Shown: piece by piece, positions 1-8,687 of the stretch
Numbering within the stretch: position 1 is the stretch's first letter
How the letters are laid out: the number at the start of each line of letters is the position of its first letter
From: Leucobacter sp. G161
GTDB lineage: Bacteria > Actinomycetota > Actinomycetes > Actinomycetales > Microbacteriaceae
DNA length: 64,000 bases
Direction: 5' to 3'
Assembly: GCF_001482305.1 (NCBI RefSeq)
Contig: NZ_LOHP01000017.1
Coordinates: 62,001 to 126,000, forward strand
Made by a program: the position numbers and the translations under genes
Notes under the pieces: generated by a model
What the model was told of the DNA's origin: nothing
What the model saw: the letters and a program-made list of their open reading frames with translations, nothing else
Databases searched by the model: none

Positions 1-2
1 GC

Positions 3-263
3 CTCGGCGGAGTGCTTTTGCTTGTCGTCTTCGTGCAGACGACGATCGACAGCCTCGACCCCGCGGCTGGCTCAGGAAGCAACATTGCCGGGATCGGTCT
101 GGTCGGTCTCATCGGTATCGTTATGCTGGGGCTCGGCGTGGTGCTGATGCTCATCCAGTCGCGATTCTCGCCGCGCTTCTTCAAGGGGCAGGTGCTGAGC
201 ACCACCGACGCTACGAACGACACGTCCGCACTCGAACTGTTTGACGACGGGCTCAAGGGCTAA
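3..263 (+). CDS. C-terminus of a membrane permease, probably APC-type (partial)
   Basis: The reading frame is open from the window edge to a TAA at 261-263, so the start lies outside. The visible 86 residues contain two hydrophobic stretches (about residues 1-14 and 30-50) separated by a short polar Asp/Ser/Gly loop, then an acidic cytosolic tail. Actinobacterial APC amino-acid permeases often end this way, but no diagnostic motif is visible, so the family is inferred. It is followed by a strong hairpin and then by thyA, so it is probably a separate transcription unit. Confidence 0.55.
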   Translation, partial: LGGVLLLVVFVQTTIDSLDPAAGSGSNIAGIGLVGLIGIVMLGLGVVLMLIQSRFSPRFFKGQVLSTTDATNDTSALELFDDGLKG

Positions 264-285
264 CGTGCTGCCGCCCGGCACCGGG

Positions 286-343
286 CCAACACGCTGACTG
301 GGCCCCGCGAGCATACGCTCGCGGGGCCCAGTCAGCGTGTTGG
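286..343 (+). terminator. Perfect 27-bp hairpin after the permease gene
   Basis: Positions 286-312 and 317-343 are exact reverse complements around the 4-nt loop ATAC. No T-tract follows. It begins 22 bp after the permease stop and ends 60 bp before thyA, so it is most likely an intrinsic terminator or 3'-end stabiliser. Confidence 0.75.
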
Positions 344-391
344 GGGCCTCGCTGTCAGCGAAGCGGCTGCGTGGCTGCGCCGCACTGGCGG

Positions 392-397
392 TACGAT
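392..397 (+). promoter_or_regulatory. -10 element of thyA (leaderless)
   Basis: TACGAT ends 6 nt before the thyA ATG at 404, so transcription should begin at or next to the start codon. No convincing -35 hexamer is seen. Confidence 0.5.
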
Positions 398-403
398 GAA
401 CGC

Positions 404-1213
404 ATGACAGCATCGGCGATCCCCACCCCCTATGAGGACCTGCTTCGAGAGGTTCTTGAGCACGGAACACCAAAGTCAGATCGCACGGGAACCGGTACGA
501 GAAGCCTGTTTGGCAAGCAGCTCCGGTTCGACCTTGCGGAGTCTTTCCCGCTCATCACGACGAAGCGCGTGCACTTCAAATCCATCGCGATTGAGCTGCT
601 CTGGTTCCTCCGGGGTGAAAGCAACGTTGCGTACCTTCGGGACAACGGGGTCACAATCTGGGACGAGTGGGCTGACGAGCAGGGCGACCTCGGTCCCGTC
701 TACGGCGTTCAGTGGCGCTCCTGGCCGACGCCTGAGGGCGGACACATCGATCAGATCACCGACGTCATCGAGCAGATCAAGACGAACCCTGACTCACGTC
801 GGCTTATCGTGTCAGCTTGGAATGTCGCTGACATCCCGAACATGGCGCTTGCGCCCTGTCACGCCTTCTTCCAGTTCTACGTCGCAGACGGCAAGCTGTC
901 CTGCCAGCTGTACCAGCGTTCGGCCGACCTGTTCCTCGGTGTCCCGTTTAACATTGCGTCGTACGCGCTCCTGACCCAAATGATCGCGAAGCAGACCGGC
1001 CTTGAGCCCGGGGAGTTCGTGTGGACGGGGGGAGACTGTCACATCTACGACAACCATGTTGAACAGGTCACCACGCAGCTGAGTCGTGAACCGTTCCCGT
1101 ACCCGACGCTGGAGCTGGCGGATCGCGAGTCGATTTTCGACTACGAGTACGAAGACTTCGAGGTCGTGGGCTACGAACACCACCCCGGTATCAAAGCGCC
1201 AGTGGCGGTGTAA
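404..1213 (+). CDS. thyA: Thymidylate synthase
   Basis: Makes dTMP from dUMP using methylene-THF, which leaves dihydrofolate for the downstream folA product. At 269 aa it has the usual ThyA length. Visible hallmarks are the phosphate-binding SDRTGTGT near residue 27, the catalytic Cys152 in APCHAFFQ, then [13 protein letters not shown] and GDCHIYDNH. The start at 404 gives a normal ThyA N-terminus; an in-frame extension to 371 is open but carries no family sequence. The ATG has no Shine-Dalgarno but sits 6 nt after a -10 box, so leaderless translation is likely. Its TAA overlaps the folA ATG (TAATG), which indicates translational coupling. Confidence 0.97.
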   Translation: MTASAIPTPYEDLLREVLEHGTPKSDRTGTGTRSLFGKQLRFDLAESFPLITTKRVHFKSIAIELLWFLRGESNVAYLRDNGVTIWDEWADEQGDLGPVYGVQWRSWPTPEGGHIDQITDVIEQIKTNPDSRRLIVSAWNVADIPNMALAPCHAFFQFYVADGKLSCQLYQRSADLFLGVPFNIASYALLTQMIAKQTGLEPGEFVWTGGDCHIYDNHVEQVTTQLSREPFPYPTLELADRESIFDYEYEDFEVVGYEHHPGIKAPVAV

Positions 1214-1710
1214 TGGTGCTCGGGATGATCTGGGCGGAGGCCCGCGGGGGAGCGATCGGTCGAAACGGCGACATGCCGTGGCACCTGCCGGAGGACCTCG
1301 CGCACTTTAAGCGGTCGACGCTCGGCGCACCCGTCATCATGGGGCGTCGCACCTGGGAATCGCTTCCCGAACGGTTCCGGCCACTGCCGGGGCGTGCAAA
1401 CGTCGTCGTAACGCGAGACCCGGAGTACGCGGCCGCCGGCGCGACGACCGCCCTCTCGCTCGATGCAGCACTCGAGACGCTCGACGGTGTCGACGCCTGG
1501 ATTATGGGTGGCGGTGAGCTGTACCGCACGGCGATGCCCTACGCTTCGGACCTCCTGGTCACACGCATTGACATGGATGTCGCCGACGCCGACACTTTCG
1601 CGCCGGAGATCGGCCCTGAGTGGGTGCTCGTCGACCCGGGTGAGCCGCTCGTGGCGGCCAGCGGGCTCGGGTATCGGTTCGAACGGTATCACCGACGAGC
1701 GACCCCGTAG
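1213..1710 (+). CDS. folA: Dihydrofolate reductase
   Basis: NADPH-dependent reduction of dihydrofolate, completing the thymidylate cycle with the adjacent ThyA. The 165-aa protein has the DHFR signature IGRNGDMPWHLPEDL near residues 15-29 (substrate loop and catalytic acid), the NADPH-binding MGRRTWESLP, and WIMGGGELY near residue 97. Its ATG shares the last A of the thyA stop codon, so the pair forms a classic thyA-folA (dfrA) operon. The C-terminus is standard and nothing appears truncated. Confidence 0.96.
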   Translation: MVLGMIWAEARGGAIGRNGDMPWHLPEDLAHFKRSTLGAPVIMGRRTWESLPERFRPLPGRANVVVTRDPEYAAAGATTALSLDAALETLDGVDAWIMGGGELYRTAMPYASDLLVTRIDMDVADADTFAPEIGPEWVLVDPGEPLVAASGLGYRFERYHRRATP

Positions 1711-1755
1711 CTGACACTTTTCGACGCGCTGGCCTCGCGGGGGCGACTGATCCGG

Positions 1756-1761
1756 TAGCCT
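1756..1761 (+). promoter_or_regulatory. -10 element of dapA (leaderless)
   Basis: TAGCCT lies 6 nt before the GTG start of dapA at 1768. The spacing implies a leaderless mRNA. A good -35 is not visible. Confidence 0.5.
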
Positions 1762-1767
1762 AGAGAG

Positions 1768-2745
1768 GTGGCAAACGTAGAGAATCCTTTCGGGCAGGTG
1801 CTCGTCGCTCTCATCACCCCCTTCGATTCCGAGGGTGAGGTTGATTGGGCTGCGACCGAACAGCACATCGAAGACTGCATCGTGAGTGGGGCCGACGGCA
1901 TCGTCGTCACTGGCACCACTGGCGAGACGTCGACCCTCACTGACCCTGAAAAGCTCAAACTTGTCGAGGTCGCCAAGTCTGTCAGTAGCGGCCGCGCAAA
2001 GATCATCACGGGCGGCGGCTCCAACGAGACCGCGCACGCCATCGAGATGTACAAGGCCAGCGAGAAGGCCGGCGCAGACGGTGTCATGATCGTCACGCCG
2101 TACTACAACAAGCCGACCCAGGCGGGCCTGCTCACGCACTTCCGTATGGTTGCTGACGCGACCGATCTCCCGGTGATCCTGTACGACATTCCCGGCCGCG
2201 CCGGAGTGCCGATCAAATACGAGACGATCCTCCGCCTCGCGAAGCACCCGAACATTCTCGCCGTGAAAGACGCCAAGGGCGACTTCAGCGAGGTGAGCCG
2301 CGTGCTCAACCAGACCGACCTCATGTACTTCTCGGGCGACGACCCGAACGTGCTGCCGCACCTGTCGATTGGCGCAACCGGCCTCATCGGCGTGACCGCG
2401 AACATCGCGGCGGCCCCGTACCGCGCGATGATCGACGCGGTGAACGCCGGCGACCTGCAGACCGCACGCGCCGCACACCAGCAGCTCGAACCGCTCGTGC
2501 GCGCGGCCATGACGCACGTTCCCGGTACTGTGGCGGTAAAGTACATCCTGCACGGCCTCGGCCGTATCTCGAGCCCCCGCGTTCGGCTCCCGCTTGTCGG
2601 GCCCGAAGAGTGGGAGGCCGCGCTCATTGAAGACGACCTCGCGCTCGTTCGCGACCTGCCAGGCGTCGACCTTTCAAACTTCAGGCCGGACCGCAATGCG
2701 GCTGCCGGCGGTGCCCTGCCCAAGATTGCAGGCACCACCCGCTAA
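1768..2745 (+). CDS. dapA: 4-hydroxy-tetrahydrodipicolinate synthase
   Basis: First committed enzyme of the diaminopimelate/lysine branch: it condenses pyruvate with aspartate semialdehyde through a Schiff base. The 325-aa TIM barrel shows GTTGETSTL, YYNKP near residue 112, catalytic Tyr139 with Arg144 in YDIPGRAG, and Schiff-base Lys167 in AVKDAKGD. The start is GTG, directly after a -10 box. dapF is found at about 20 kb, so two lysine/peptidoglycan genes lie in this window. It is followed 14 bp later by the RNase J gene, a common actinobacterial order. Confidence 0.96.
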   Translation: MANVENPFGQVLVALITPFDSEGEVDWAATEQHIEDCIVSGADGIVVTGTTGETSTLTDPEKLKLVEVAKSVSSGRAKIITGGGSNETAHAIEMYKASEKAGADGVMIVTPYYNKPTQAGLLTHFRMVADATDLPVILYDIPGRAGVPIKYETILRLAKHPNILAVKDAKGDFSEVSRVLNQTDLMYFSGDDPNVLPHLSIGATGLIGVTANIAAAPYRAMIDAVNAGDLQTARAAHQQLEPLVRAAMTHVPGTVAVKYILHGLGRISSPRVRLPLVGPEEWEAALIEDDLALVRDLPGVDLSNFRPDRNAAAGGALPKIAGTTR

Positions 2746-2759
2746 TAACAGGAGGCCCA

Positions 2760-4436
2760 GTGCCCAACCCCCCTTACGCTCCGCCCAAGCTCAAAAAGGG
2801 CACGCTTCGCATTACGCCACTCGGCGGCCTCGGAGAGGTCGGCCGCAACATGACCGTCTACGAAATCGACGGCAAGTTGCTTGTGGTTGATTGTGGTGTG
2901 CTTTTCCCGGAGGAGCACCAGCCGGGTGTCGATCTCATTCTTCCCGACATCACGCTGATTGAGGATCGGCTCCAGGACATCGTCGCGGTCGTGCTCACGC
3001 ACGGCCACGAGGATCACATTGGTGGCGTTCCTTACCTGCTGAAGCGCCGCGAGGACATTCCCCTCGTTGGCTCGAAGCTGACGCTCGCGTTCATCGAGGC
3101 CAAGCTCAAGGAACACCGGATCAAGCCGAAGACGCACCTTGTCGCCGAGGACGACCGGGTGAAGTTCGGGCCGTTCGATCTTGAGTTCATCGCGGTGAAC
3201 CACTCGATTCCCGATGCGCTCGCGGTTGCGATCCGCACCGACGCAGGCATGGTGATCGGTACGGGCGACTTCAAGATGGATCAGCTGCCGCTTGACGGCC
3301 GCATCACTGACCTGCGCGCATTTGCGCGGCTCGGTGAAGAGGGCGTTGACCTCTTCATGACCGACTCGACGAACGCTGAGGTCCCCGGCTTCACCGCACT
3401 CGAGAAGGACATCGGGCCCGTGCTCGAACGCGTCATTGAGAAGTCGACCGGCAAGGTCGTGGTCGCGAGCTTCTCGAGCCACGTGCACCGTGTCCAGCAG
3501 GTGCTCGATGCTGCCTCGAAGAACGGCCGCCGCGTCGTGCTGCTCGGCCGCTCGATGGTGCGGAACATGAAGATCGCCTCTGATCTCGGATTCCTCAACG
3601 TGCCGGAAGGCGTGCTCGTCGATCTGAAGAAGAGCGCCGACATTCCCGACCACCGCATCGTCTACATGTCGACGGGATCGCAGGGCGAGCCGATGGCCGT
3701 GCTCAGCCGCATGGTGAACAAGGAGCACCAGGTCGAGGTGGGGGAGGGCGACACCGTCATCCTCGCGTCGAGCCTGATTCCCGGCAACGAGAACTCGGTC
3801 TTCCGCATCATCAACGGCCTCATGAAGCTCGGCGCAAACGTCGTGCACAAGGGCAACGCGAACGTGCACGTCTCGGGCCACGCTTCGGCGGGTGAGCTCA
3901 TGTACTGCTACAACATCGTGCGCCCGAAGAACGTTATGCCGATCCACGGCGAGTACCGCCACCTCATCGCGAACGCAGGCGTTGCGATCGAGACCGGTGT
4001 ACCGCAGAACCGCACAATTATCGCCGAGAACGGCACCGTTGTGGATCTCAGTGATGGCGTCGCTCGCGAGGTCGGCCAGCTGAAGATCGACTTTATCTAC
4101 GTTGACGGTAAGAGCGTCGGCAAGGTCACGGACGACGATCTTCGTGACCGTCGTACGCTCGCTGAAGAGGGCTTCATCTCGGTCATCACCGTCGTGGAGA
4201 CCACGCTCGGCCAGATCGTGTCAGGCCCCGAGATCCACGCGAAGGGCGTCGCCGAGGCCGATCATGTCTTCGACAAGATTAAGCCGCAGGTCGCCGACGC
4301 GATCGAGAAGGCCATGAAGGAGGGCGTCACCGACTCGCACGCGCTCCAGCAGGTTGTCCGTCGCACCGTTGGCCGCTGGGTCGGCACGAAGCTGCGCCGC
4401 AAGGCGATGATCGTTCCTGTCGTGGTGGTGGTATAG
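2760..4436 (+). CDS. rnj: Ribonuclease J
   Basis: Metallo-beta-lactamase/beta-CASP ribonuclease (endo and 5'-3' exo) for mRNA decay and rRNA maturation. The zinc motif HGHEDH is at residues 81-86, the beta-CASP region and HVSGHAS follow, and the 558-aa length matches single-copy actinobacterial RNase J. The GTG start at 2760 is supported by AGGAGG at 2750-2755. It lies downstream of dapA with a short gap and is followed 2 bp later by the FemAB gene, so co-transcription is likely. Confidence 0.95.
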   Translation: MPNPPYAPPKLKKGTLRITPLGGLGEVGRNMTVYEIDGKLLVVDCGVLFPEEHQPGVDLILPDITLIEDRLQDIVAVVLTHGHEDHIGGVPYLLKRREDIPLVGSKLTLAFIEAKLKEHRIKPKTHLVAEDDRVKFGPFDLEFIAVNHSIPDALAVAIRTDAGMVIGTGDFKMDQLPLDGRITDLRAFARLGEEGVDLFMTDSTNAEVPGFTALEKDIGPVLERVIEKSTGKVVVASFSSHVHRVQQVLDAASKNGRRVVLLGRSMVRNMKIASDLGFLNVPEGVLVDLKKSADIPDHRIVYMSTGSQGEPMAVLSRMVNKEHQVEVGEGDTVILASSLIPGNENSVFRIINGLMKLGANVVHKGNANVHVSGHASAGELMYCYNIVRPKNVMPIHGEYRHLIANAGVAIETGVPQNRTIIAENGTVVDLSDGVAREVGQLKIDFIYVDGKSVGKVTDDDLRDRRTLAEEGFISVITVVETTLGQIVSGPEIHAKGVAEADHVFDKIKPQVADAIEKAMKEGVTDSHALQQVVRRTVGRWVGTKLRRKAMIVPVVVVV

Positions 4437-4438
4437 CG

Positions 4439-5509
4439 GTGGATCAACTCCGCTTCGCTTCCGCGGATGAAATCGCACGCTGGGACGAGCTCGTTGAGCT
4501 CGCTCCCGGCGGCGGTGAAATCTGGCAGAGTCGCGAGTACGGCGAGGTCAAGCGCCACCAGCGCTACACGCCGCGGTACATCTGCGGGGAGAATTTTCCC
4601 GCAACGCTCGTGCTTGAAAAGCGAATCCCGCTGCTCGGCCGGTTCTGGTACGTACCTGGCGGCCCCGACGCGTCAACTGACGCAAGTGGTGCTTCGATAA
4701 GCACAACCGAATTCGTGGCGCGTGGGCAGCGACTCGCAGATTTCGCGCGCGCTGAGGGCGTGTTCCTATTGAAGGTTGAGCCCCGGCTCCTCGCGAGTGA
4801 CGAGACATTCGACACGCTGCGAGCAGCCGGCTACGATCCAGCCCCGCATGTGCTGCCGCATGTCTCCACGATCATCCTCGACATCTCGGGTGATGAAGAC
4901 GCCATTATGGCGGGCTTCTCGGCGAGTACGCGCACGAAAATTCGCAAGGCCGACCGCGAGGGATTCGACGTGCGTCGCGTCGAGGCGAACGAGGCGAACT
5001 GCCGGATCATGTTTGACTTGCTCTCCGGCACTGCCGAAGACAAGTTCGAACTGCGCCCGTACGAGTACTTCCGTGACTTCTGGCAGGGATTCCAGGCCGC
5101 TGGGCGCGGGCAGCTCGTGATCGGCTACGACGGAGACGTTCCCGTGGCCGGGATGTTCGCGACCGCGCTCGGCCAGACGAGCGGCTACAAGGACGGCGCC
5201 TCCGCGAAGGCGAAGCTTCCGACCGGGGCAATGTACCGGATGCAACTCGAACTCATTCGCTGGGGCAAAGAGCAGGGCGCGACCCGGCACGACCTCATCG
5301 GGACGCCGCCGAGCGACCGCCTCGATGACAAAGAACACCGGCTCTACGGGGTCGGCCAATACAAGCTCCGGCTCTCAAAAGACGTGACTGACTTTGTCGG
5401 CACACTCGACCTTGCGCTCAAGCCAGGCAAAGCGAAGATCTGGCGCACGCTGGGTGACCGCGTCGCGCGGCGCTACACGCTCGCGACCCGCAAGGACGTG
5501 TTCTACTAA
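4439..5509 (+). CDS. FemA/FemB-type aminoacyltransferase (peptidoglycan bridge)
   Basis: 356-aa protein with the double-GNAT layout of Fem/MurM transferases: an N-terminal IWQSREYGEVK motif, a Rossmann-like GFSASTRTKIRKADREGF segment around residue 160, and a C-terminal GTPPSDRLDDKEHRLYGVGQYK segment typical of the family. Such enzymes add an amino acid from aminoacyl-tRNA to the lipid-II stem peptide. Its GTG start is 2 bp after rnj and its stop overlaps the start of the MurJ gene (TAATGG), which supports a role in lipid-II processing. The amino acid transferred cannot be read from sequence. Confidence 0.85.
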   Translation: MDQLRFASADEIARWDELVELAPGGGEIWQSREYGEVKRHQRYTPRYICGENFPATLVLEKRIPLLGRFWYVPGGPDASTDASGASISTTEFVARGQRLADFARAEGVFLLKVEPRLLASDETFDTLRAAGYDPAPHVLPHVSTIILDISGDEDAIMAGFSASTRTKIRKADREGFDVRRVEANEANCRIMFDLLSGTAEDKFELRPYEYFRDFWQGFQAAGRGQLVIGYDGDVPVAGMFATALGQTSGYKDGASAKAKLPTGAMYRMQLELIRWGKEQGATRHDLIGTPPSDRLDDKEHRLYGVGQYKLRLSKDVTDFVGTLDLALKPGKAKIWRTLGDRVARRYTLATRKDVFY

Positions 5510-7101
5510 TGGCCTCAGCCCTGCAGCGCGCGAGCGCGATCATGGCCTCGGGCACGATGGTTTCGCGCATCCTCGGATTTGTGAAGACCGCGCTGCTGGG
5601 TGTCGCTATCGGGCAGTTGTCCCGCTCGGCGGATGCGTTTGCGAACGGCAACATCCTGCCGAACACGCTGTATATGCTGCTTGCCGGCGGCATGCTCAAC
5701 GCGATTCTCGTGCCGCAGATCGTCAAGTCTGTGCAGCATGCAGACGGCGGCAAGGCATACCTCAACAAAGTGCTCACGCTGGTGTCGGTCGCGCTGTTCG
5801 CGGTCACGGCGCTCGCGATGCTCGGTGCGCCGTTGATTCTGCAGCTGCTCACGCCGGGATGGCCCGAACCGCAGCGGGTTCTCGCGATCGCCTTCGCCTA
5901 CTGGTGCATCCCACAGATCATGTTTTATGGCTGGTACACGGTACTGGGCGAAGCTCTCAACGCGAAGAATGTCTTCGGGCCGTTCACATGGGCGCCAGCG
6001 ATCGCAAACGTCGTAGCAATCGGCGGCATCATCGTGTACATCGTGCTGTTCGGCACAAGCAATAACCCGCCCATTGAGCATTGGACTCCGCTGTCCATCG
6101 GGATCCTTGGGGGGAGCGCGACGCTCGGCATCGCGGCGCAAGCGCTCATCCTCATCGTGCCCTGGCGTAAGGCCGGGCTCTCGTTCCGCCCCGACTTCAA
6201 GTGGCGCGGCGTTGGGCTCAGACAGACCGGCCGGACCGCGTTTTGGGCGCTGCTGACCGCGACGCTCATGACCATCGGTGGTCTCGTCGCGACGCCCATT
6301 ATGAATATGGCGTCAGGGGAGGGGCCGGCGACAGCCGCGCTGCAGAACATCTGGTTGGTGTTCATGCTGCCGCACTCGGTGATTGCGGTGTCGCTCGTCA
6401 CGGCTTACTTCACGAGGATGTCCGAACTCGGCCAGACCGGAAACATCCCCGAGTTCCGCGAGGCCTACCGGGCGGCCGCGAAACAGGTCACCATGCTCAT
6501 GCTGTTTGCTGCGACACTGATGTTCATGGCGGCACCGTTTGTCACCCGTGTGCTGTGGCCGACAGGAACCGCAGAGGGCATCGAAGCTATGGCGCTCGTG
6601 ATGCGTGTGTACTCGATCGGCCTTGCCGCCTACAGCCTCATGTTCACCACGCAGCGCGCGTTCTTCGCGCTGTCTGATGCACGCACACCCTTCGCCTTCA
6701 TTACGGCGCAGCTCATCGCGCTCATTGTCGGGCTGTTGATTGCGGTGAACTTCGTCGACGCCGCGCACATCGGCGTGACCTATGCAGCGATCTGGACGGC
6801 TTCGACGATCGGGCAGGCACTGCTCGCGCTGTGGCTCCTGCGCCGACGGCTTGGGAGCATCGGTGGACGTGATCTTGCAGGGAGTATGGGGCGCTATGCG
6901 ATCGCCGCGGTGCCGACGCTTATTGTCGGCATGCTGTTGTTCGGCCTTGCAACCGGGTTGGCGCCCGACTACGGCCTGATGCTTGCCGTGGTATTTGCGC
7001 TGGCAATCTCCGCGGTGATGGGGGTTGTCTACCTCACGATGCTCATGGTGCTGCGGGTGCCGGAGGCACAGGCGATCCTGCGGCGCGTCCTGAGACGCTA
7101 A
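5509..7101 (+). CDS. murJ: MurJ-family lipid II flippase
   Basis: 530-aa polytopic membrane protein, about 14 hydrophobic segments, with the MurJ/MviN N-terminus (MASGTMVSRILGFVK) and the Arg/Asp-containing QLSRSADAFANGNILPN segment near residue 40. It would move lipid II across the membrane. It lacks the large C-terminal extensions of the mycobacterial form, as is usual in Microbacteriaceae. It overlaps the preceding FemAB-type gene by one base, linking bridge synthesis and export. Confidence 0.88.
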   Translation: MASALQRASAIMASGTMVSRILGFVKTALLGVAIGQLSRSADAFANGNILPNTLYMLLAGGMLNAILVPQIVKSVQHADGGKAYLNKVLTLVSVALFAVTALAMLGAPLILQLLTPGWPEPQRVLAIAFAYWCIPQIMFYGWYTVLGEALNAKNVFGPFTWAPAIANVVAIGGIIVYIVLFGTSNNPPIEHWTPLSIGILGGSATLGIAAQALILIVPWRKAGLSFRPDFKWRGVGLRQTGRTAFWALLTATLMTIGGLVATPIMNMASGEGPATAALQNIWLVFMLPHSVIAVSLVTAYFTRMSELGQTGNIPEFREAYRAAAKQVTMLMLFAATLMFMAAPFVTRVLWPTGTAEGIEAMALVMRVYSIGLAAYSLMFTTQRAFFALSDARTPFAFITAQLIALIVGLLIAVNFVDAAHIGVTYAAIWTASTIGQALLALWLLRRRLGSIGGRDLAGSMGRYAIAAVPTLIVGMLLFGLATGLAPDYGLMLAVVFALAISAVMGVVYLTMLMVLRVPEAQAILRRVLRR

Positions 7102-7154
7102 CCAACACCCGGCAGTTTTCTGAGAGGCGCTCCTAGAAACCTTGAAGCTCAACT

Positions 7155-7165
7155 GGTAAGTTACC
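7155..7165. promoter_or_regulatory. Small palindrome upstream of the M23 peptidase gene
   Basis: GGTAA-G-TTACC is a perfect 11-bp palindrome about 60 bp before the start at 7227, in the 125-bp gap after murJ. It could be a regulator site. No partner is known. Confidence 0.3.
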
Positions 7166-7226
7166 GACGATAGCTGTTTGCCTCACACAGCGGCAGCACC
7201 CACGTACAAGGGAGCGAGATCTCACG

Positions 7227-8600
7227 ATGACGAGTAAGCCACAGTCACGACTGCGTCGCAGAGCGGGGCTCGCACTCGGAATTGCCGCCGCTGGCGCTGT
7301 TCTGCTGAGCGGCATCGGGGTGGGCCCCGTATCTCCGGCGTCTGCCATCGTCTCTGATCTGCCGACCTGGCAGGACGTTGAGAAGGCAAAGCAGAACGAA
7401 TCGGCAGCAGCGGGCAAGGTCAAGGAGATTAAGGACCTGCTCGTACGCGTGGAGCAGGAAGTCGAGCGCACCCGAGCCGAGTCCGAGGCTGCCTCGGTGA
7501 AGTACGATCAAGCAGCGAGCCAGCTCCGTGATGCACAGGCGCGACTCGAAGCCCTTGAGACGCAGGCGAAATCAAGTGAGGCCGAGGCCACACAGGCTTC
7601 CGAGCAGGCTGCAGCTCTGGTCTCCCAGATCTACCGTTCCGGCGGTGTCGACAGGAACCTCAGTCTGTTCCTCGAATCCGATGGCAGCACTGCTGACGCA
7701 CTTCTCGATCGCCTTGCGCAGACCGAGAAGGCGACAGAGCGCAACACGACGATCTGGCAAAATGCCGAGCGCGCGATGAACTCAGCGCAGACCCTCAGCG
7801 AGCAGGCTGACTCCGCTCGTGAAGAGCGCGACAAGCTTGCGAAGGAAGCCGAAGAGAACCAGCAGAAGGCAGCGGAGATCGCAAATGCTGCCCGCTCCGA
7901 GCAGCTCGAGCAAGAGAAGCAGCAGAAACAGCTTGTGCAGCAACTCGCAGCTCTCGAGGACAAGACGACGTCGACGACCAAGGGCTACGAGGAGCGCCTG
8001 GTGCTCGAGGAACAGGAACGTCAGCGTCAAGAAGCTGCGCGTCTCGAGGCCATCCGCAAGGCTCAGGAAGAAGCGGCAGCGAACGCCAACAACGGTGGCG
8101 GCAATAACGGTGGCGGCAATCCCGGCGGCGGCAACCCCGGTGGCGGAGGCGGCGGTGGCAACACCGGAGGCGGGAACCCCGGTGGCGGCGGCGGTGGCGT
8201 CACCACGTCAGGCTGGACGAACCCCCTCCCGCGCGGATACTGGGTGTCGACCGAATGGTGGGGATACTACGGTCACACCGGTATCGATCTTGCTATTGGG
8301 CAGGGTACCCCCGTGTACGCTGCCGCGAGCGGCACTGTCTCCTTCTCCGGATGGGCTGGCGAGTTCAGCTATGGCAACATGGCGCGTATCGATCACGGCG
8401 GCGGCGTCTCCACGCTCTACGGACACATGCAGTTCACGCCCTCCGTTGGGCTAGGACAGCCGGTGAGCGCAGGCCAGATCATCGGCCTCGTCGGCAGCAC
8501 GGGTAACTCGACGGGACCGCACCTCCACTTTGAGACCCTTGTTGGCGGCGTCCCGCAGGATCCGCGGCCGTTCATGGCGAACCGAGGCGTCGGCTTCTAA
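7227..8600 (+). CDS. Secreted M23 peptidoglycan endopeptidase with coiled coil (NlpD/EnvC-like)
   Basis: 457-aa exported protein. Residues 1-38 are a Sec signal peptide (Arg-rich start, Ala/Leu core, SPASA cleavage site). Residues about 45-290 form a long Glu/Gln/Lys coiled coil with a helical break, followed by a Gly/Asn/Pro-rich linker (about 290-330) and a C-terminal M23 domain. Zinc ligands are visible in HTGIDLA and HLHFE, so the peptidase looks catalytically complete. The architecture is that of division-associated hydrolases controlled through their coiled coils (EnvC, PcsB, RipC), and its place between murJ and ftsK fits that. A GGGAG lies about 12 nt before the ATG. Confidence 0.9.
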   Translation: MTSKPQSRLRRRAGLALGIAAAGAVLLSGIGVGPVSPASAIVSDLPTWQDVEKAKQNESAAAGKVKEIKDLLVRVEQEVERTRAESEAASVKYDQAASQLRDAQARLEALETQAKSSEAEATQASEQAAALVSQIYRSGGVDRNLSLFLESDGSTADALLDRLAQTEKATERNTTIWQNAERAMNSAQTLSEQADSAREERDKLAKEAEENQQKAAEIANAARSEQLEQEKQQKQLVQQLAALEDKTTSTTKGYEERLVLEEQERQRQEAARLEAIRKAQEEAAANANNGGGNNGGGNPGGGNPGGGGGGGNTGGGNPGGGGGGVTTSGWTNPLPRGYWVSTEWWGYYGHTGIDLAIGQGTPVYAAASGTVSFSGWAGEFSYGNMARIDHGGGVSTLYGHMQFTPSVGLGQPVSAGQIIGLVGSTGNSTGPHLHFETLVGGVPQDPRPFMANRGVGF

Positions 8601-8612
8601 GCCGCGGCAGCG

Positions 8613-8674
8613 AAGCCGCCGCAACCGAGTCTGGGGCGCGCCGCCAGTCGTCCCGGCAATGTCAGCGGCGGCTT
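8613..8674. repeat. 10-bp inverted repeat between the M23 gene and ftsK
   Basis: AAGCCGCCGC at 8613-8622 and its exact complement GCGGCGGCTT at 8665-8674 enclose 42 bp. It ends just before the ftsK -10 box and may act as a terminator or regulatory stem. Confidence 0.35.
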
Positions 8675-8675
8675 G

Positions 8676-8681
8676 TACCGT
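8676..8681 (+). promoter_or_regulatory. -10 element of ftsK (leaderless)
   Basis: TACCGT lies 6 nt before ATG 8688. No Shine-Dalgarno precedes the ATG. Confidence 0.4.
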
Positions 8682-8687
8682 ATTCAC

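Noticed and set aside
2742-3962. A 406-codon minus-strand frame opposite RNase J
   Set aside because: His/Arg-rich shadow of rnj with no domain or start signal.
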